This document shows positions 1-8,415 of a stretch of DNA of 64,000 nucleotides, piece by piece; within the stretch, counting starts at the first letter, position 1, and each line of letters starts with the position of its first letter. Both the position numbers and the translations under genes were made by a program. The stretch comes from Bacillota bacterium (lineage in GTDB: Bacteria; Bacillota; Clostridia; Acetivibrionales; DTU013): the NCBI GenBank assembly GCA_023411715.1, contig JAEYOM010000183.1, forward strand, positions 1 through 64,000. Reading direction: 5' to 3'. The notes under the pieces are model-generated. The model made no database searches. It worked only from the letters and a program-made list of their open reading frames with translations, and was not told the origin of the DNA.

Positions 1-25
1 CAACATGGGTCGGGAGGCGATTTCC

Positions 26-1141
26 TTGATTAACGTATTGTATCTGCTGAACCACGCGGGTAAGGCAGGAACGGAACGATACGTACAGACGCTTATTGAA
101 CAGCTTAATGGGAAAAAGATCAACGCATTTTTCGCATACAACGAAGAAGGCTTACTGGTAGAAAGACTGAAGGAACTGGGGATCCCGACGTACAGGCTTG
201 AAATGAACAGCCCGTTTGATTTCGGGGCTGCGACCCAACTGGCTGCACTTTGCAGGGAACTTAATATCGATCTGGTGCATACTCATTACCTCAGGGAAAA
301 TTACGTCGCAATGCTGGCACGACTGCGCGGTTCCCCGGCAAAGGTCGCGTATACCAACCACTTCATACTCAGAAACAACTTTGTTACGAGGGTGACAAAC
401 CGTTTGATGAATCCTCTGGAGTCGGGTATAATAGCTGTCTGCAACAGAGGCAGGGAAATGATGATCTCGAACGGGGTCAGCGCATCGAAGATCAAGGTTC
501 TTTTTAACGCGGTGGATCCCGTATACTGGGGGAAGCCGGAGAAGTCCACGATCCGCGAAGAATTCGGCATCAGCGACGACACCTTCGTGATACTTTGCGC
601 TGCCAGATTCGCGCACGACAAGGGGCACAGGTATCTTGTCAGGACTATTAACAAGCTTAGAGGTATGACGGACAGGAAAATGAAATGCATCCTGGCCGGC
701 GACGGTCCCCTGCTAGGTGAAATAAAGCAGATGACGGAGGAACTGGGGCTTTCGAAAGATATACTGTTTGCCGGCTTCCGTCAGGATATTAAAAACCTTT
801 TTACCGGGAGCGACCTGTACTTCAATTCATCCGAACATGAAGCATCGAGCTTTCTGATCCTTGAAGCGCTCGCAAGCGGCCTTCCCGTAGTGGCGACCGA
901 CATGGGCGGCAATGATGACATAATCAACGACGAAACAGGCTGCGGCGTGCTCGTTGAATATGACGACGCAGAGGGCACCGCGTGGGAAATCAAACATATC
1001 ATGGATACCCCCGGATTGTTGGAAGAGCTGAGAAACAATGCCCGGTTAGCAGTTGATGAGAAATTCAATCTTGTAAAAATGGCCGATCAAACATATAATT
1101 TTTATGAGGAGTTTATCGGACAAGCTGCGAAACATGGCTGA
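26..1141 (+). CDS. GT4 family glycosyltransferase
   Basis: Retaining GT-B glycosyltransferase that probably adds a sugar from a nucleotide donor to a lipid-linked exopolysaccharide precursor at the inner face of the membrane. The N-terminal half has the family's glycine-rich acceptor loop (HAGKAGTERY). The C-terminal half has AARFAHDKGH, AGDGPL and the E-x7-E donor region (EHEASSFLILEALASGLPVV), all typical of GT4. I chose TTG at 26: GGGAGG at 12-17 sits eight bases upstream and the protein then begins at the conserved first beta strand. An ATG at 5 is in frame but lacks visible upstream sequence. It is first in a run of same-strand polysaccharide genes. Donor and acceptor cannot be named. 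Confidence 0.9.
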   Translation: MINVLYLLNHAGKAGTERYVQTLIEQLNGKKINAFFAYNEEGLLVERLKELGIPTYRLEMNSPFDFGAATQLAALCRELNIDLVHTHYLRENYVAMLARLRGSPAKVAYTNHFILRNNFVTRVTNRLMNPLESGIIAVCNRGREMMISNGVSASKIKVLFNAVDPVYWGKPEKSTIREEFGISDDTFVILCAARFAHDKGHRYLVRTINKLRGMTDRKMKCILAGDGPLLGEIKQMTEELGLSKDILFAGFRQDIKNLFTGSDLYFNSSEHEASSFLILEALASGLPVVATDMGGNDDIINDETGCGVLVEYDDAEGTAWEIKHIMDTPGLLEELRNNARLAVDEKFNLVKMADQTYNFYEEFIGQAAKHG

Positions 1142-1174
1142 TAAGCAACGATTATCGTAAAGGAGAGTAATGTA

Positions 1175-1672
1175 ATGTTATTGGACAAAAAGGGGAAATT
1201 ATTCGGAAAAATCAGCATCGTGGATGTACTGGTTATCCTAATTATAATAGCGATAGGAGCCGGTCTGTATTATAAATTCGGAAAGTCCGGCACAGTTACG
1301 CCTTTTACGCCGACACAGACTGTACAGATGACGCTGAGCCTTGAATCGGTGAATGACTATGTGGCAAATAATGTAAAGGTAGGAGATGTCGTACAGGACA
1401 GGGTACAGAATATCGTACTAGGCAAGGTGACCGATGTAAAGATCGGCAAGGACAAGAGCTACTTCCTCAACAGCAACGGTCTGGTCATACAGGGTTCGAA
1501 GGATGGCTACAATTCGCTTACCGTAACATTTGAAGGGCAGGGCCTCTACTCGTCGAAAGGCGTTACTTTCAGCAACATTGAGTATTACATCAACAAAAAC
1601 GGTACCGAGTGGAGAATAGGTAATACGTTCAGTTATGCGAAAATTTCCGGTATTAAACTGATAAAGGGGTAG
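1175..1672 (+). CDS. DUF4330 family single-pass membrane protein
   Basis: A 165-residue protein with a short cytoplasmic N-terminus (MLLDKKGKLFGKISIVDVLV), one hydrophobic helix at about residues 16-33 and a beta-rich extracytoplasmic domain. Sequence and layout match DUF4330, a family often found in Gram-positive and cyanobacterial polysaccharide export loci, with no proven biochemical role. It lies 33 bases after the GT4 gene and 4 bases before the O-antigen-ligase-like gene, so it is almost certainly in the same operon. By position it may be an accessory factor in polymer assembly; that is inference. Confidence 0.82.
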   Translation: MLLDKKGKLFGKISIVDVLVILIIIAIGAGLYYKFGKSGTVTPFTPTQTVQMTLSLESVNDYVANNVKVGDVVQDRVQNIVLGKVTDVKIGKDKSYFLNSNGLVIQGSKDGYNSLTVTFEGQGLYSSKGVTFSNIEYYINKNGTEWRIGNTFSYAKISGIKLIKG

Positions 1673-1676
1673 GCCG

Positions 1677-3257
1677 TTGTTACAGGAAAGTCTGGTTTAT
1701 AAATTCATATATACTATTTGTTCATATTTCTCGAGGGTATGGCAGGAAAGCTTTATTGCAAAGGCTTTAAGGAAATGCGGCGCTTTTTTCGGCAGGCTGT
1801 TTTCAGGCAGCACAGTCGTAGATTTTACAGCCCGTGAGGGCGTCGTGAACAAAACCTATGAGGGGAGTATCCTGTATAAGGCTGTAGATGGCCTTCTGAA
1901 CCTGCCGCAGAGGATCCTTCATCCTTTGTACCTCAGAGCGGAGGACGCGTTTGCCCAAAGTATCGCTTTCAGAGTACTGAATTATTTATTCGGTAAGCTG
2001 CATTTACTGACGGCATGTTTTCTGTTTATCGCCATAATAGCGCCGTATGACTACTGGAACAACATGTACAGCACCATTGCAATAGCTGCGCTGCTGCTTT
2101 TATACTTCATGAGGACAATCGTCGAAGGGCGCACAGGCTTTCAGACTGCGGCATTTAACGTTTTTCTGGTAATGTTCGTTATCTGCGTCTTACTGGCCGA
2201 GGTGTTTTCGATAATACCGGGCAACAGTTTAAGGTTTCTCGGTTATTACCTTACCGGATTTATGATGGTGCTGCTCCTCGTAGTTACATTGAGGACAAAA
2301 AAGGAAATATCCGAATTGTTGTCCGTAGCATTGACGGGTCTGACCATCGCCGGGGTGTACGGTATTTATCAGTATATCATCAAAGTGCCCGTAAATCCTG
2401 CATGGGTGGACACTGATCTGAATCAGGGCAGTATGACGAGGGTATTTTCTTTTTTCCAAAATCCGAATGATTTTGCCGAAGTCATACTGATATTCGTACC
2501 TTTCTATTTTGCAATGGCATTAAATGCAAAGCGCGCATTAACGAAGCTTCTTCTTCTTGCCATGGTTGTCCCGCCGCTTATATCCATACTTATGACTCAG
2601 GCGCGCGGAGCATGGATCGCAATTGCCCTTGCCGCGTTGGTTTATGTGTTCTTCCAGGAGAAAAGGCTCATACCGCTGGGAATATTGCTGGCTATTGCAG
2701 CCGTACCGTTTTTGCCGCATACCATACTGATGCGTTTGAAATCGTTCAATATGGCGGATAGTTCTTTCAAAACAAGGATAGATATATGGAAAACAGTCAT
2801 TCCTATACTGAAGGATTACTGGTTCACCGGCCTTGGGCTCGGAAACGAAACTCTGATAAGGATTTCAAAGAATTATCATATATTTATAGAAAAAGGTTCG
2901 ATACCGTCCCACAGCCACAATCTATATCTGCAGCTATGGCTGGAGACCGGTTTCCCCGGGATAATGACATTCCTGGCTTTCATACTGACGACAGTAAAAA
3001 AGAGCATACGGACGCTTACCCGCTCGGGGGATAAATTCGTAAAAAACATACTCATTGCCGGTCTGGCATCGCTGACAGGCCTTCTGGCCAACGGCATGAT
3101 AGAATATGTCTGGTTTGACCGCAGGGTAATGCTGTTCTTCTGGGCTGCGGTGGGTATAATCCTGTCCACGCTGTATGTCAAGCTTAACGAGGGTAAGGCT
3201 TGCGGAGGACAGATCACACAGGATGATTCCGAAGCAGCAGAAGAGGAAGTGGCCTGA
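1677..3257 (+). CDS. O-antigen ligase / Wzy-like polysaccharide polymerase
   Basis: Polytopic membrane protein of 526 residues. About 105 N-terminal residues are soluble or amphipathic, followed by about ten hydrophobic segments. The Wzy_C/O-antigen ligase region has a TRIDIWK motif near residue 365 and the large extracytoplasmic loop motif SHSHNLYLQLWLETGFPG near 405-420, whose His and Arg residues are typical of the family. It likely polymerises or ligates undecaprenyl-linked repeat units on the outer face of the membrane. The start is TTG at 1677, preceded by an AAAGGGG-type site overlapping the end of the DUF4330 gene. Its stop overlaps the next start (TGATG), showing tight coupling. Polymerase versus ligase cannot be settled from sequence. 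Confidence 0.85.
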   Translation: MLQESLVYKFIYTICSYFSRVWQESFIAKALRKCGAFFGRLFSGSTVVDFTAREGVVNKTYEGSILYKAVDGLLNLPQRILHPLYLRAEDAFAQSIAFRVLNYLFGKLHLLTACFLFIAIIAPYDYWNNMYSTIAIAALLLLYFMRTIVEGRTGFQTAAFNVFLVMFVICVLLAEVFSIIPGNSLRFLGYYLTGFMMVLLLVVTLRTKKEISELLSVALTGLTIAGVYGIYQYIIKVPVNPAWVDTDLNQGSMTRVFSFFQNPNDFAEVILIFVPFYFAMALNAKRALTKLLLLAMVVPPLISILMTQARGAWIAIALAALVYVFFQEKRLIPLGILLAIAAVPFLPHTILMRLKSFNMADSSFKTRIDIWKTVIPILKDYWFTGLGLGNETLIRISKNYHIFIEKGSIPSHSHNLYLQLWLETGFPGIMTFLAFILTTVKKSIRTLTRSGDKFVKNILIAGLASLTGLLANGMIEYVWFDRRVMLFFWAAVGIILSTLYVKLNEGKACGGQITQDDSEAAEEEVA

Positions 3258-4453
3258 TGAAAGAGATAGTCAAGGAAGCCAGACTGTGCACCGGTTGTGC
3301 GGCCTGTGGACAGGTATGCCCCAAAGGTGCCGTAACGATGTCGGCGAATGATGAAGGCTTCCTTTATCCGAATATAAACAAAGAGCTTTGTAACAATTGC
3401 GGACTCTGTGAAAAGACCTGTCCGGTCAATAGCTCTCTCAAAAAAGGCCTGGAAGTCAAACAAGCCAGACCGGAAGCCAAACAAACCGGTACCGGTCATA
3501 AAGTTTACGCCTGTTATTCCAGGGATGAAGAGGTCAGATCAAAAAGCACTTCGGGCGGAGTGTTTACGCAACTTGCGCTTAATACGCTCTCAGGCGGCGG
3601 AGTGGTATTCGGGGCCGGGTTCGACAGCGGTTTTAAAGTAACACACATCTATGCTGAAAATGAAAAAGAACTGGACAACCTCAGACGTTCCAAATATGTT
3701 CAAAGCGACATTGCCAATTCATTTATCGAAGCGAGGGATTTTCTCAAAGCAGGCAGGAAAGTGCTGTTCTGCGGTATGCCCTGCCAGATCGCCGGACTCA
3801 GGGCCTTTCTGAACCGCGATTATGACGGTTTGCTTACCTGTGATCTGGCCTGCCATGGAGTGCCTTCCCCAAAAGTGTGGGAAATGTTCCTCAAATACCT
3901 TCAGGATACCTATAAAAGCGGTATCAAGTCTGTATCCTTCCGCGACAAATTAACGGGCTGGAACGATAGCAGTATGAAAGTCGAATTTAAAAACGGCAGC
4001 CGATATATCGACCGGGTCAAGAGAGAGATATACTCCATGGGCTTCGGCAAGAGCATATTCAACCGCAGATCTTGCTATGACTGTAAATTCAGGATGAACA
4101 ATACAAAAGCTGATATTACGCTCGCAGATTTCTGGGGAATAGATAAGCACGGAGAAAACGAGTATTCGGATAACAAAGGTGTCTCGCTGGTAATCACGCA
4201 TACGGATGCCGGTGAGGAAGCCCTGAAGCGGATCGGCGAAAATACCTGTATAAAGGAGCGTCCGTTCGACGAAGCTGTAAGGTTCAATCCGAGGTTGGTC
4301 TCCTCAGTTGCGGAACCGGGCGGACGTCGGGAATTCTTTGACGATATGAAGGCGGGTCTCGATTTTGACCGGCTCAGAGCAAAGTACATGGACAACAAAA
4401 GTTTCAGGTATAAGGCAAAATGTATGGTAAAGCGCCTTCTTGGGCGCGGGTAG
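3257..4453 (+). CDS. F420 hydrogenase/dehydrogenase beta-subunit-like iron-sulfur protein
   Basis: A 398-residue cytoplasmic protein. Two 4Fe-4S ferredoxin motifs lie at about residues 11-22 (CTGCAACGQVCP) and 44-55 (CNNCGLCEKTCP). They are followed by FrhB/FdhB N- and C-terminal domains, with CGMPCQIAGL near residue 173, LACHGVPSP near 197 and a further cysteine pair in SCYDCKF near 273. Family members are flavin/Fe-S electron carriers. A subgroup is regularly paired with polysaccharide pyruvyl transferases in capsule clusters, as it is here with the gene at 6478, so a redox step on a sugar precursor is plausible. It overlaps the preceding stop by one base. Confidence 0.87.
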   Translation: MKEIVKEARLCTGCAACGQVCPKGAVTMSANDEGFLYPNINKELCNNCGLCEKTCPVNSSLKKGLEVKQARPEAKQTGTGHKVYACYSRDEEVRSKSTSGGVFTQLALNTLSGGGVVFGAGFDSGFKVTHIYAENEKELDNLRRSKYVQSDIANSFIEARDFLKAGRKVLFCGMPCQIAGLRAFLNRDYDGLLTCDLACHGVPSPKVWEMFLKYLQDTYKSGIKSVSFRDKLTGWNDSSMKVEFKNGSRYIDRVKREIYSMGFGKSIFNRRSCYDCKFRMNNTKADITLADFWGIDKHGENEYSDNKGVSLVITHTDAGEEALKRIGENTCIKERPFDEAVRFNPRLVSSVAEPGGRREFFDDMKAGLDFDRLRAKYMDNKSFRYKAKCMVKRLLGRG

Positions 4454-4501
4454 GCTGAGTCGGGTACAGATAGGCTGAATCCGGTTAAATGAAAGGAATC
4501 T

Positions 4502-6025
4502 ATGAGAACCAGGCTTTCAATATATAATACAATCAGCGCGATCGTGCTTCAAATCGTAAACCTTGTAGTAAATCTGATACTTCCGCAGGTAATGATTACC
4601 GTATACGGCTCGTCAGTTAACGGGCTCGTTACTTCCATCAGGCAGTTCATCTCCTATTTCAACCTGGTCGAAGCAGGAATCTCGGGAGCTGCCATATACG
4701 CACTGTATAAGCCTCTCGCAGACAGGAATAAGCATGACGTCAACGGGATATTGTCGGCATCCAACAGATTCTACAATATATCCGGATTTGTTTTTTCCGG
4801 GCTGGTCCTTTTGACCGCGTTCCTCTACCCTATGTTTACCTCAGGGCAGGGTATCAGCGTTATGACGATCGCCGCCCTTGTCCTTATCATCGGGGCCTCG
4901 GGAGCGCTGGAGTTCTTTGCTGTAGGTAAATACAAGGTGCTCTATACGGCGGATCAGAAGAGTTATGTTATTTCGTTGATAAATGCGACGGCTGTCGCTG
5001 TTAATGCCGTAATAATCCTCATTCTGGCAAGCCTGCATTATGACATCGTACTTGTCCAGCTGATAGCGCTTATAAGCTTTTTTGCACGGTCCGGCCTGTA
5101 TATACTGTACGGCAGGAGAAAGTATCCTGATATCGACCTGAAAGCGCCGCCTATGAACGATGCGCTCGATAAACGCTGGGATTCGCTCATCCTGCAGGTC
5201 CTCGGAGTAGCTTCGACGGCTACGCCTGTAGTTGTGACGTCGCTTATGCTGGGCTTCAAGGAGGCCAGCGTATTTGTCGTATACAATATGGTGTTCGCCA
5301 GCGTGCTTGCATTGCTTACGACCTTCAGCAACGGACTGAGCGCCATGTTCGGCGATCTGCTGGTCCGGAACGAGATAGGGACGATGCAGAAGGCTTACCA
5401 GCAGTACGAGTATCTCTACTATGCGCTGGTGACGTGGGGATACGCGTGCGCAGCCATACTTATAATGCCTTTTATGAATGTTTACACCGCAAGATTCACT
5501 GACGCCGAATATATCCGGCCTGTCATAGCGGCGCTGTTTGTAGGCGTGGGAGTTTTTTCGAACATAAAGACGCCTCAGGGGATGCTTGTAATATCGGCCG
5601 GCCTGTATAAAGAAACGAAGGTACAGTCGCTCATCCAGGCTGCCATAATAGTAGTGCTTTCAGTAGTACTGGCGCCGTTCTTAGGCATAGCAGGCATACT
5701 GATCGCTTCGATACTCTCAAACCTGTACAGGGATATCGACCTGATATTCTATATACCGAAAACTGTGACCAAATTGAAACCCACGCTTTCCGTCAGGAGA
5801 GTGCTAAGGATATTCGTGCTGTTTTTCGCAGCGGTTCTGCCGGCGCTGTATTTCGTTGACATAAAGCCGGGCAATCTTGCCGGCTGGGCACTATATTCAG
5901 TACCGACGGCAGTCTGGGTGTTTATCATCGTCGCAGGCGGCAATATTCTTATAGAGAGGAAGATGGCTTCCGATATCCTTATCAGGATGAAGAGGCTGCT
6001 GCCTGGGAAGAAAGCGGCGGGCTGA
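4502..6025 (+). CDS. Oligosaccharide flippase, Wzx-like (MATE/MOP superfamily)
   Basis: Integral membrane protein of 507 residues with about 12-14 predicted helices. The pattern is that of polysaccharide biosynthesis flippases: N-terminal VNLILPQVMITVYGSSVNGL, a GISGAAIYAL loop and a repeated six-helix layout. It probably moves undecaprenyl-pyrophosphate repeat units across the cytoplasmic membrane to the polymerase encoded at 1677. It starts 48 bases after the Fe-S protein gene with GAAAGGAAT just upstream of ATG. Its 3' end is followed by a long imperfect inverted repeat that separates it from the pyruvyl transferase gene. Confidence 0.88.
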   Translation: MRTRLSIYNTISAIVLQIVNLVVNLILPQVMITVYGSSVNGLVTSIRQFISYFNLVEAGISGAAIYALYKPLADRNKHDVNGILSASNRFYNISGFVFSGLVLLTAFLYPMFTSGQGISVMTIAALVLIIGASGALEFFAVGKYKVLYTADQKSYVISLINATAVAVNAVIILILASLHYDIVLVQLIALISFFARSGLYILYGRRKYPDIDLKAPPMNDALDKRWDSLILQVLGVASTATPVVVTSLMLGFKEASVFVVYNMVFASVLALLTTFSNGLSAMFGDLLVRNEIGTMQKAYQQYEYLYYALVTWGYACAAILIMPFMNVYTARFTDAEYIRPVIAALFVGVGVFSNIKTPQGMLVISAGLYKETKVQSLIQAAIIVVLSVVLAPFLGIAGILIASILSNLYRDIDLIFYIPKTVTKLKPTLSVRRVLRIFVLFFAAVLPALYFVDIKPGNLAGWALYSVPTAVWVFIIVAGGNILIERKMASDILIRMKRLLPGKKAAG

Positions 6026-6083
6026 ATTAAGGGCACTTGAGTTACTTCAGCCAAGGGAAACGGACTCGCGTATATTATGTTTA

Positions 6084-6350
6084 TATACTTGCTGCACGCT
6101 GAAAAGCTTACCGTGTTGGGATTTGCTTGATATTGCATGAGTTTTGGGAGATAGAGCATATTAACGAGGCATTGGCAAGGGCAAATTCATGTTTGAGCGG
6201 AGCAATATGAAATGCTTCGCATTTCGTTTCATCTGTAAGTATTTGCGAAGCAAATACTATTGTTTGAATTTGCCGCTAGGCTGAGTTTATATGCTCTTTG
6301 AACAAAACTCCGCAATAGAAAGCAAAGCGCAGCGAGGTACAGCAAGTTAT
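6084..6350. repeat. Long imperfect inverted repeat (MITE-like) between flippase and pyruvyl transferase genes
   Basis: The 452 bases between 6026 and 6477 hold no credible gene but do hold a palindromic block. Outer arms pair at 6084-6094 with 6340-6350 (ACTTGCTG with CAGCAAGT). Next, ATTGCATGAGTTTTG at 6132-6146 pairs with 6303-6315, AGAGCATA at 6153-6160 with TATGCTCT near 6290, and GCAAATTCA at 6181-6189 with TGAATTTGC near 6265. The core carries two small perfect hairpins, 6209-6225 (GAAATGC/GCATTTC) and 6238-6258 (AGTATTTGC/GCAAATACT), which can also pair with each other. No transposase gene is present. It could be a non-autonomous element or a structured leader RNA. Confidence 0.6.
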
Positions 6351-6477
6351 TGATAGGGCTGTAAAGCAAAGCGCATACGAAAAGAACATGGATAAAACCG
6401 GCTAATAAAATAAATTGCAGCGAGTAAGTTTGAATTAGGTCAGCATATAAGGTAAAAATAACAGGAAGGTGAAGCTC

Positions 6478-7608
6478 ATGAAAGCAGGCATATTGACATT
6501 CCACCACGCCCATCACTACGGCGCACAGCTTCAGGCGTATGCGCTCATGAGGGCGGCTCAAAAGGCTGGGGCGGAATGTGAATTGATCAATTATGTAAGG
6601 ATCGACACGGTCGAAGGCAACAGGCTGTTTAAAAAAGGCTTATCCGCAAGATCGCTTCTCTCTAATGCCAATACGCTGCTCAACCTGGGGAAACTAAGAA
6701 AAAGGTACGGCCGCTTTGAAAGCTTTGTCCACGATGATATGAGCCTTTCGGATAAATTCTACGGATCCTATGAGCAGCTGAAAGATGGTGCTCCCGCATA
6801 TGACGTATATATCTGCGGAAGCGATCAGATATGGAATCCCCTCATATATAAGGAGAATACCTTCGATCCCGCCTTCTTTGCGGATTTTGCAAAAAGCGGC
6901 CGGCGTATCGCTTACGCTCCCAGTTTCGGGATAAACTCGATACCGGAGGATAAAAGGGAGCTGCTGAAAAATTATCTGGACAAGTTTGAATGTCTATCCG
7001 TCAGGGAGAAGCAGGGTGAAAATATAATACGCGGGATAGCGGCAAGGGAAGCTGAGACTGTGCTCGATCCCACGCTCCTGCTGAACGGGGACGACTGGAG
7101 CGCCGTATCGGCAGCGCCTGAATACAAAGAACCTTACATACTTTGCTATTTCATTACAGACGCCAGAAAATACGGAGACTTCGTTCAGGTACTTTCAGAC
7201 AGGTATAAGCTGCCCGTCGTGTCCCTGTGCGGATCGCGCAGGGTGGTGCCCCAGACCCGGCATACGGTACTCGATGCCGGCCCGAAGGAGTTCCTCGGCC
7301 TTTTCAGGAATGCCTCCGCCGTCTGTACCGATTCGTTCCATGGCACCGTATTTTCGATAAATTTTAAAAAGGAATTTTACAGCTTCGAATCTTCGCAGAA
7401 ATCTGAAAAAGCCGTGAACTCGAGGCTATACAGCATATTGGACAGGCTTGGCCTGCTTTCCCGCATATATTCTCATACAATGGAGCTGAAGGATTTTACG
7501 AACAGAGTAGAGTTATATAAGCCCATAGATTATGCAAAGGTGGATGAGCTTCTCGAGTGGGAGAGGGAGGCGTCGGCAAAGTACCTAAAGGACGCACTGG
7601 GCCTTTAA
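6478..7608 (+). CDS. Polysaccharide pyruvyl transferase family protein
   Basis: A 376-residue GT-B-like enzyme of the CsaB/WcaK family, which transfers pyruvate from phosphoenolpyruvate to a sugar of a cell-surface polymer to form a ketal. Family marks are FHHAHHYGAQLQAYAL at the N-terminus, CGSDQIWNP near residue 117, SVREKQG near 176, and TDSFHGTVFSI near 282 with the expected His. I chose ATG at 6478 because AGGAAGG at 6463-6469 lies eight bases before it; the in-frame GTG at 6469 falls inside that site. It fits the Fe-S protein at 3257, a common partner. The acceptor sugar is unknown. Confidence 0.88.
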   Translation: MKAGILTFHHAHHYGAQLQAYALMRAAQKAGAECELINYVRIDTVEGNRLFKKGLSARSLLSNANTLLNLGKLRKRYGRFESFVHDDMSLSDKFYGSYEQLKDGAPAYDVYICGSDQIWNPLIYKENTFDPAFFADFAKSGRRIAYAPSFGINSIPEDKRELLKNYLDKFECLSVREKQGENIIRGIAAREAETVLDPTLLLNGDDWSAVSAAPEYKEPYILCYFITDARKYGDFVQVLSDRYKLPVVSLCGSRRVVPQTRHTVLDAGPKEFLGLFRNASAVCTDSFHGTVFSINFKKEFYSFESSQKSEKAVNSRLYSILDRLGLLSRIYSHTMELKDFTNRVELYKPIDYAKVDELLEWEREASAKYLKDALGL

Positions 7609-7633
7609 TACGAGACCTGAGCAAAAATACTCA

Positions 7634-7662
7634 TTGTATGTGGAATTTTATAACACTATAAT
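7634..7662 (+). promoter_or_regulatory. Sigma-A promoter for the coiled-coil/nnr genes
   Basis: TTGTAT at 7634-7639, a 17-base spacer, and a perfect TATAAT at 7657-7662. The predicted transcription start is near 7669. Its position rules out the in-frame TTG at 7634 as a translation start for the next gene. Confidence 0.7.
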
Positions 7663-7720
7663 TGAATTAATTAGTTGTGCCGGTTGGCTTGCCAAATACT
7701 TCGGGATGGGGATGAGCAGC

Positions 7721-8344
7721 ATGAATTTATTGCCCTGGAAATCAAACCGGACCAAAAAGTTTGATACAAAGACTTTAAGGAAAAACGACATATCGCTCCT
7801 GATACTGGACGAGCGCTGGAACAAGCTGTTCAACAGCACGCCCAAGACCCCTGCCATCGAGCGCAGCGAGGAGAAGCTCAGGGAACTGCTGAAGGAGGAA
7901 GCGCGTCTAAATACAGAGCAGAAGAATATTGCCGCTGTTAAAAAGCAGCATATGGATAAGATAATAAAGCTTACTCCTGACGTATTCGATAAAAATGATG
8001 CGGAGGCCCAGAAGGAAATGCAGGCCTCGGAGCATGAAATAAAAAGGATTAACGACAGGGCGAAACAGATAGCGGAGCAGCTCGGCGAGATGCCCGACAG
8101 GTTGAAGCAGGCTAATCTGGAGCTTCTCGAACTTACAGTAAACATAGTTTATTTCAAGATACGAGCCAGCAAGAAGCGCGTGGACGAACTGGAGAAGTTA
8201 ATAGAGGAGACCAGGGAAAAGCTTAAAGGATACATAGAAGAGAGGGAATCGCTCTCACAGGATGATGCCGATATATATTCATATTTCCATGACCTTCTCG
8301 GAGGAGAAGAACTGGAAAAGCTCGATAGGGAGTATTTCAGGTAA
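7721..8344 (+). CDS. Coiled-coil protein of unknown function
   Basis: About 207 residues, highly charged, with two long heptad-rich helices (roughly residues 45-150 and 155-190) and no signal peptide or membrane segment. I do not recognise a named domain. The start is uncertain: in-frame ATGs occur at 7706, 7712 and 7721. I prefer 7721 because GGGG at 7708-7711 is nine bases upstream, and the promoter at 7634-7662 excludes anything earlier. It precedes the nnr gene by about 70 bases in the same direction and likely shares its transcript. A scaffold or cell-division-associated role is possible but not shown. Confidence 0.65.
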   Translation: MNLLPWKSNRTKKFDTKTLRKNDISLLILDERWNKLFNSTPKTPAIERSEEKLRELLKEEARLNTEQKNIAAVKKQHMDKIIKLTPDVFDKNDAEAQKEMQASEHEIKRINDRAKQIAEQLGEMPDRLKQANLELLELTVNIVYFKIRASKKRVDELEKLIEETREKLKGYIEERESLSQDDADIYSYFHDLLGGEELEKLDREYFR

Positions 8345-8415
8345 ATTCCCATACTGAATAATGTTTGATCGAACCTGAACTGATCGTCGATCGATCGCTC
8401 AAAGGAAGCAATATT

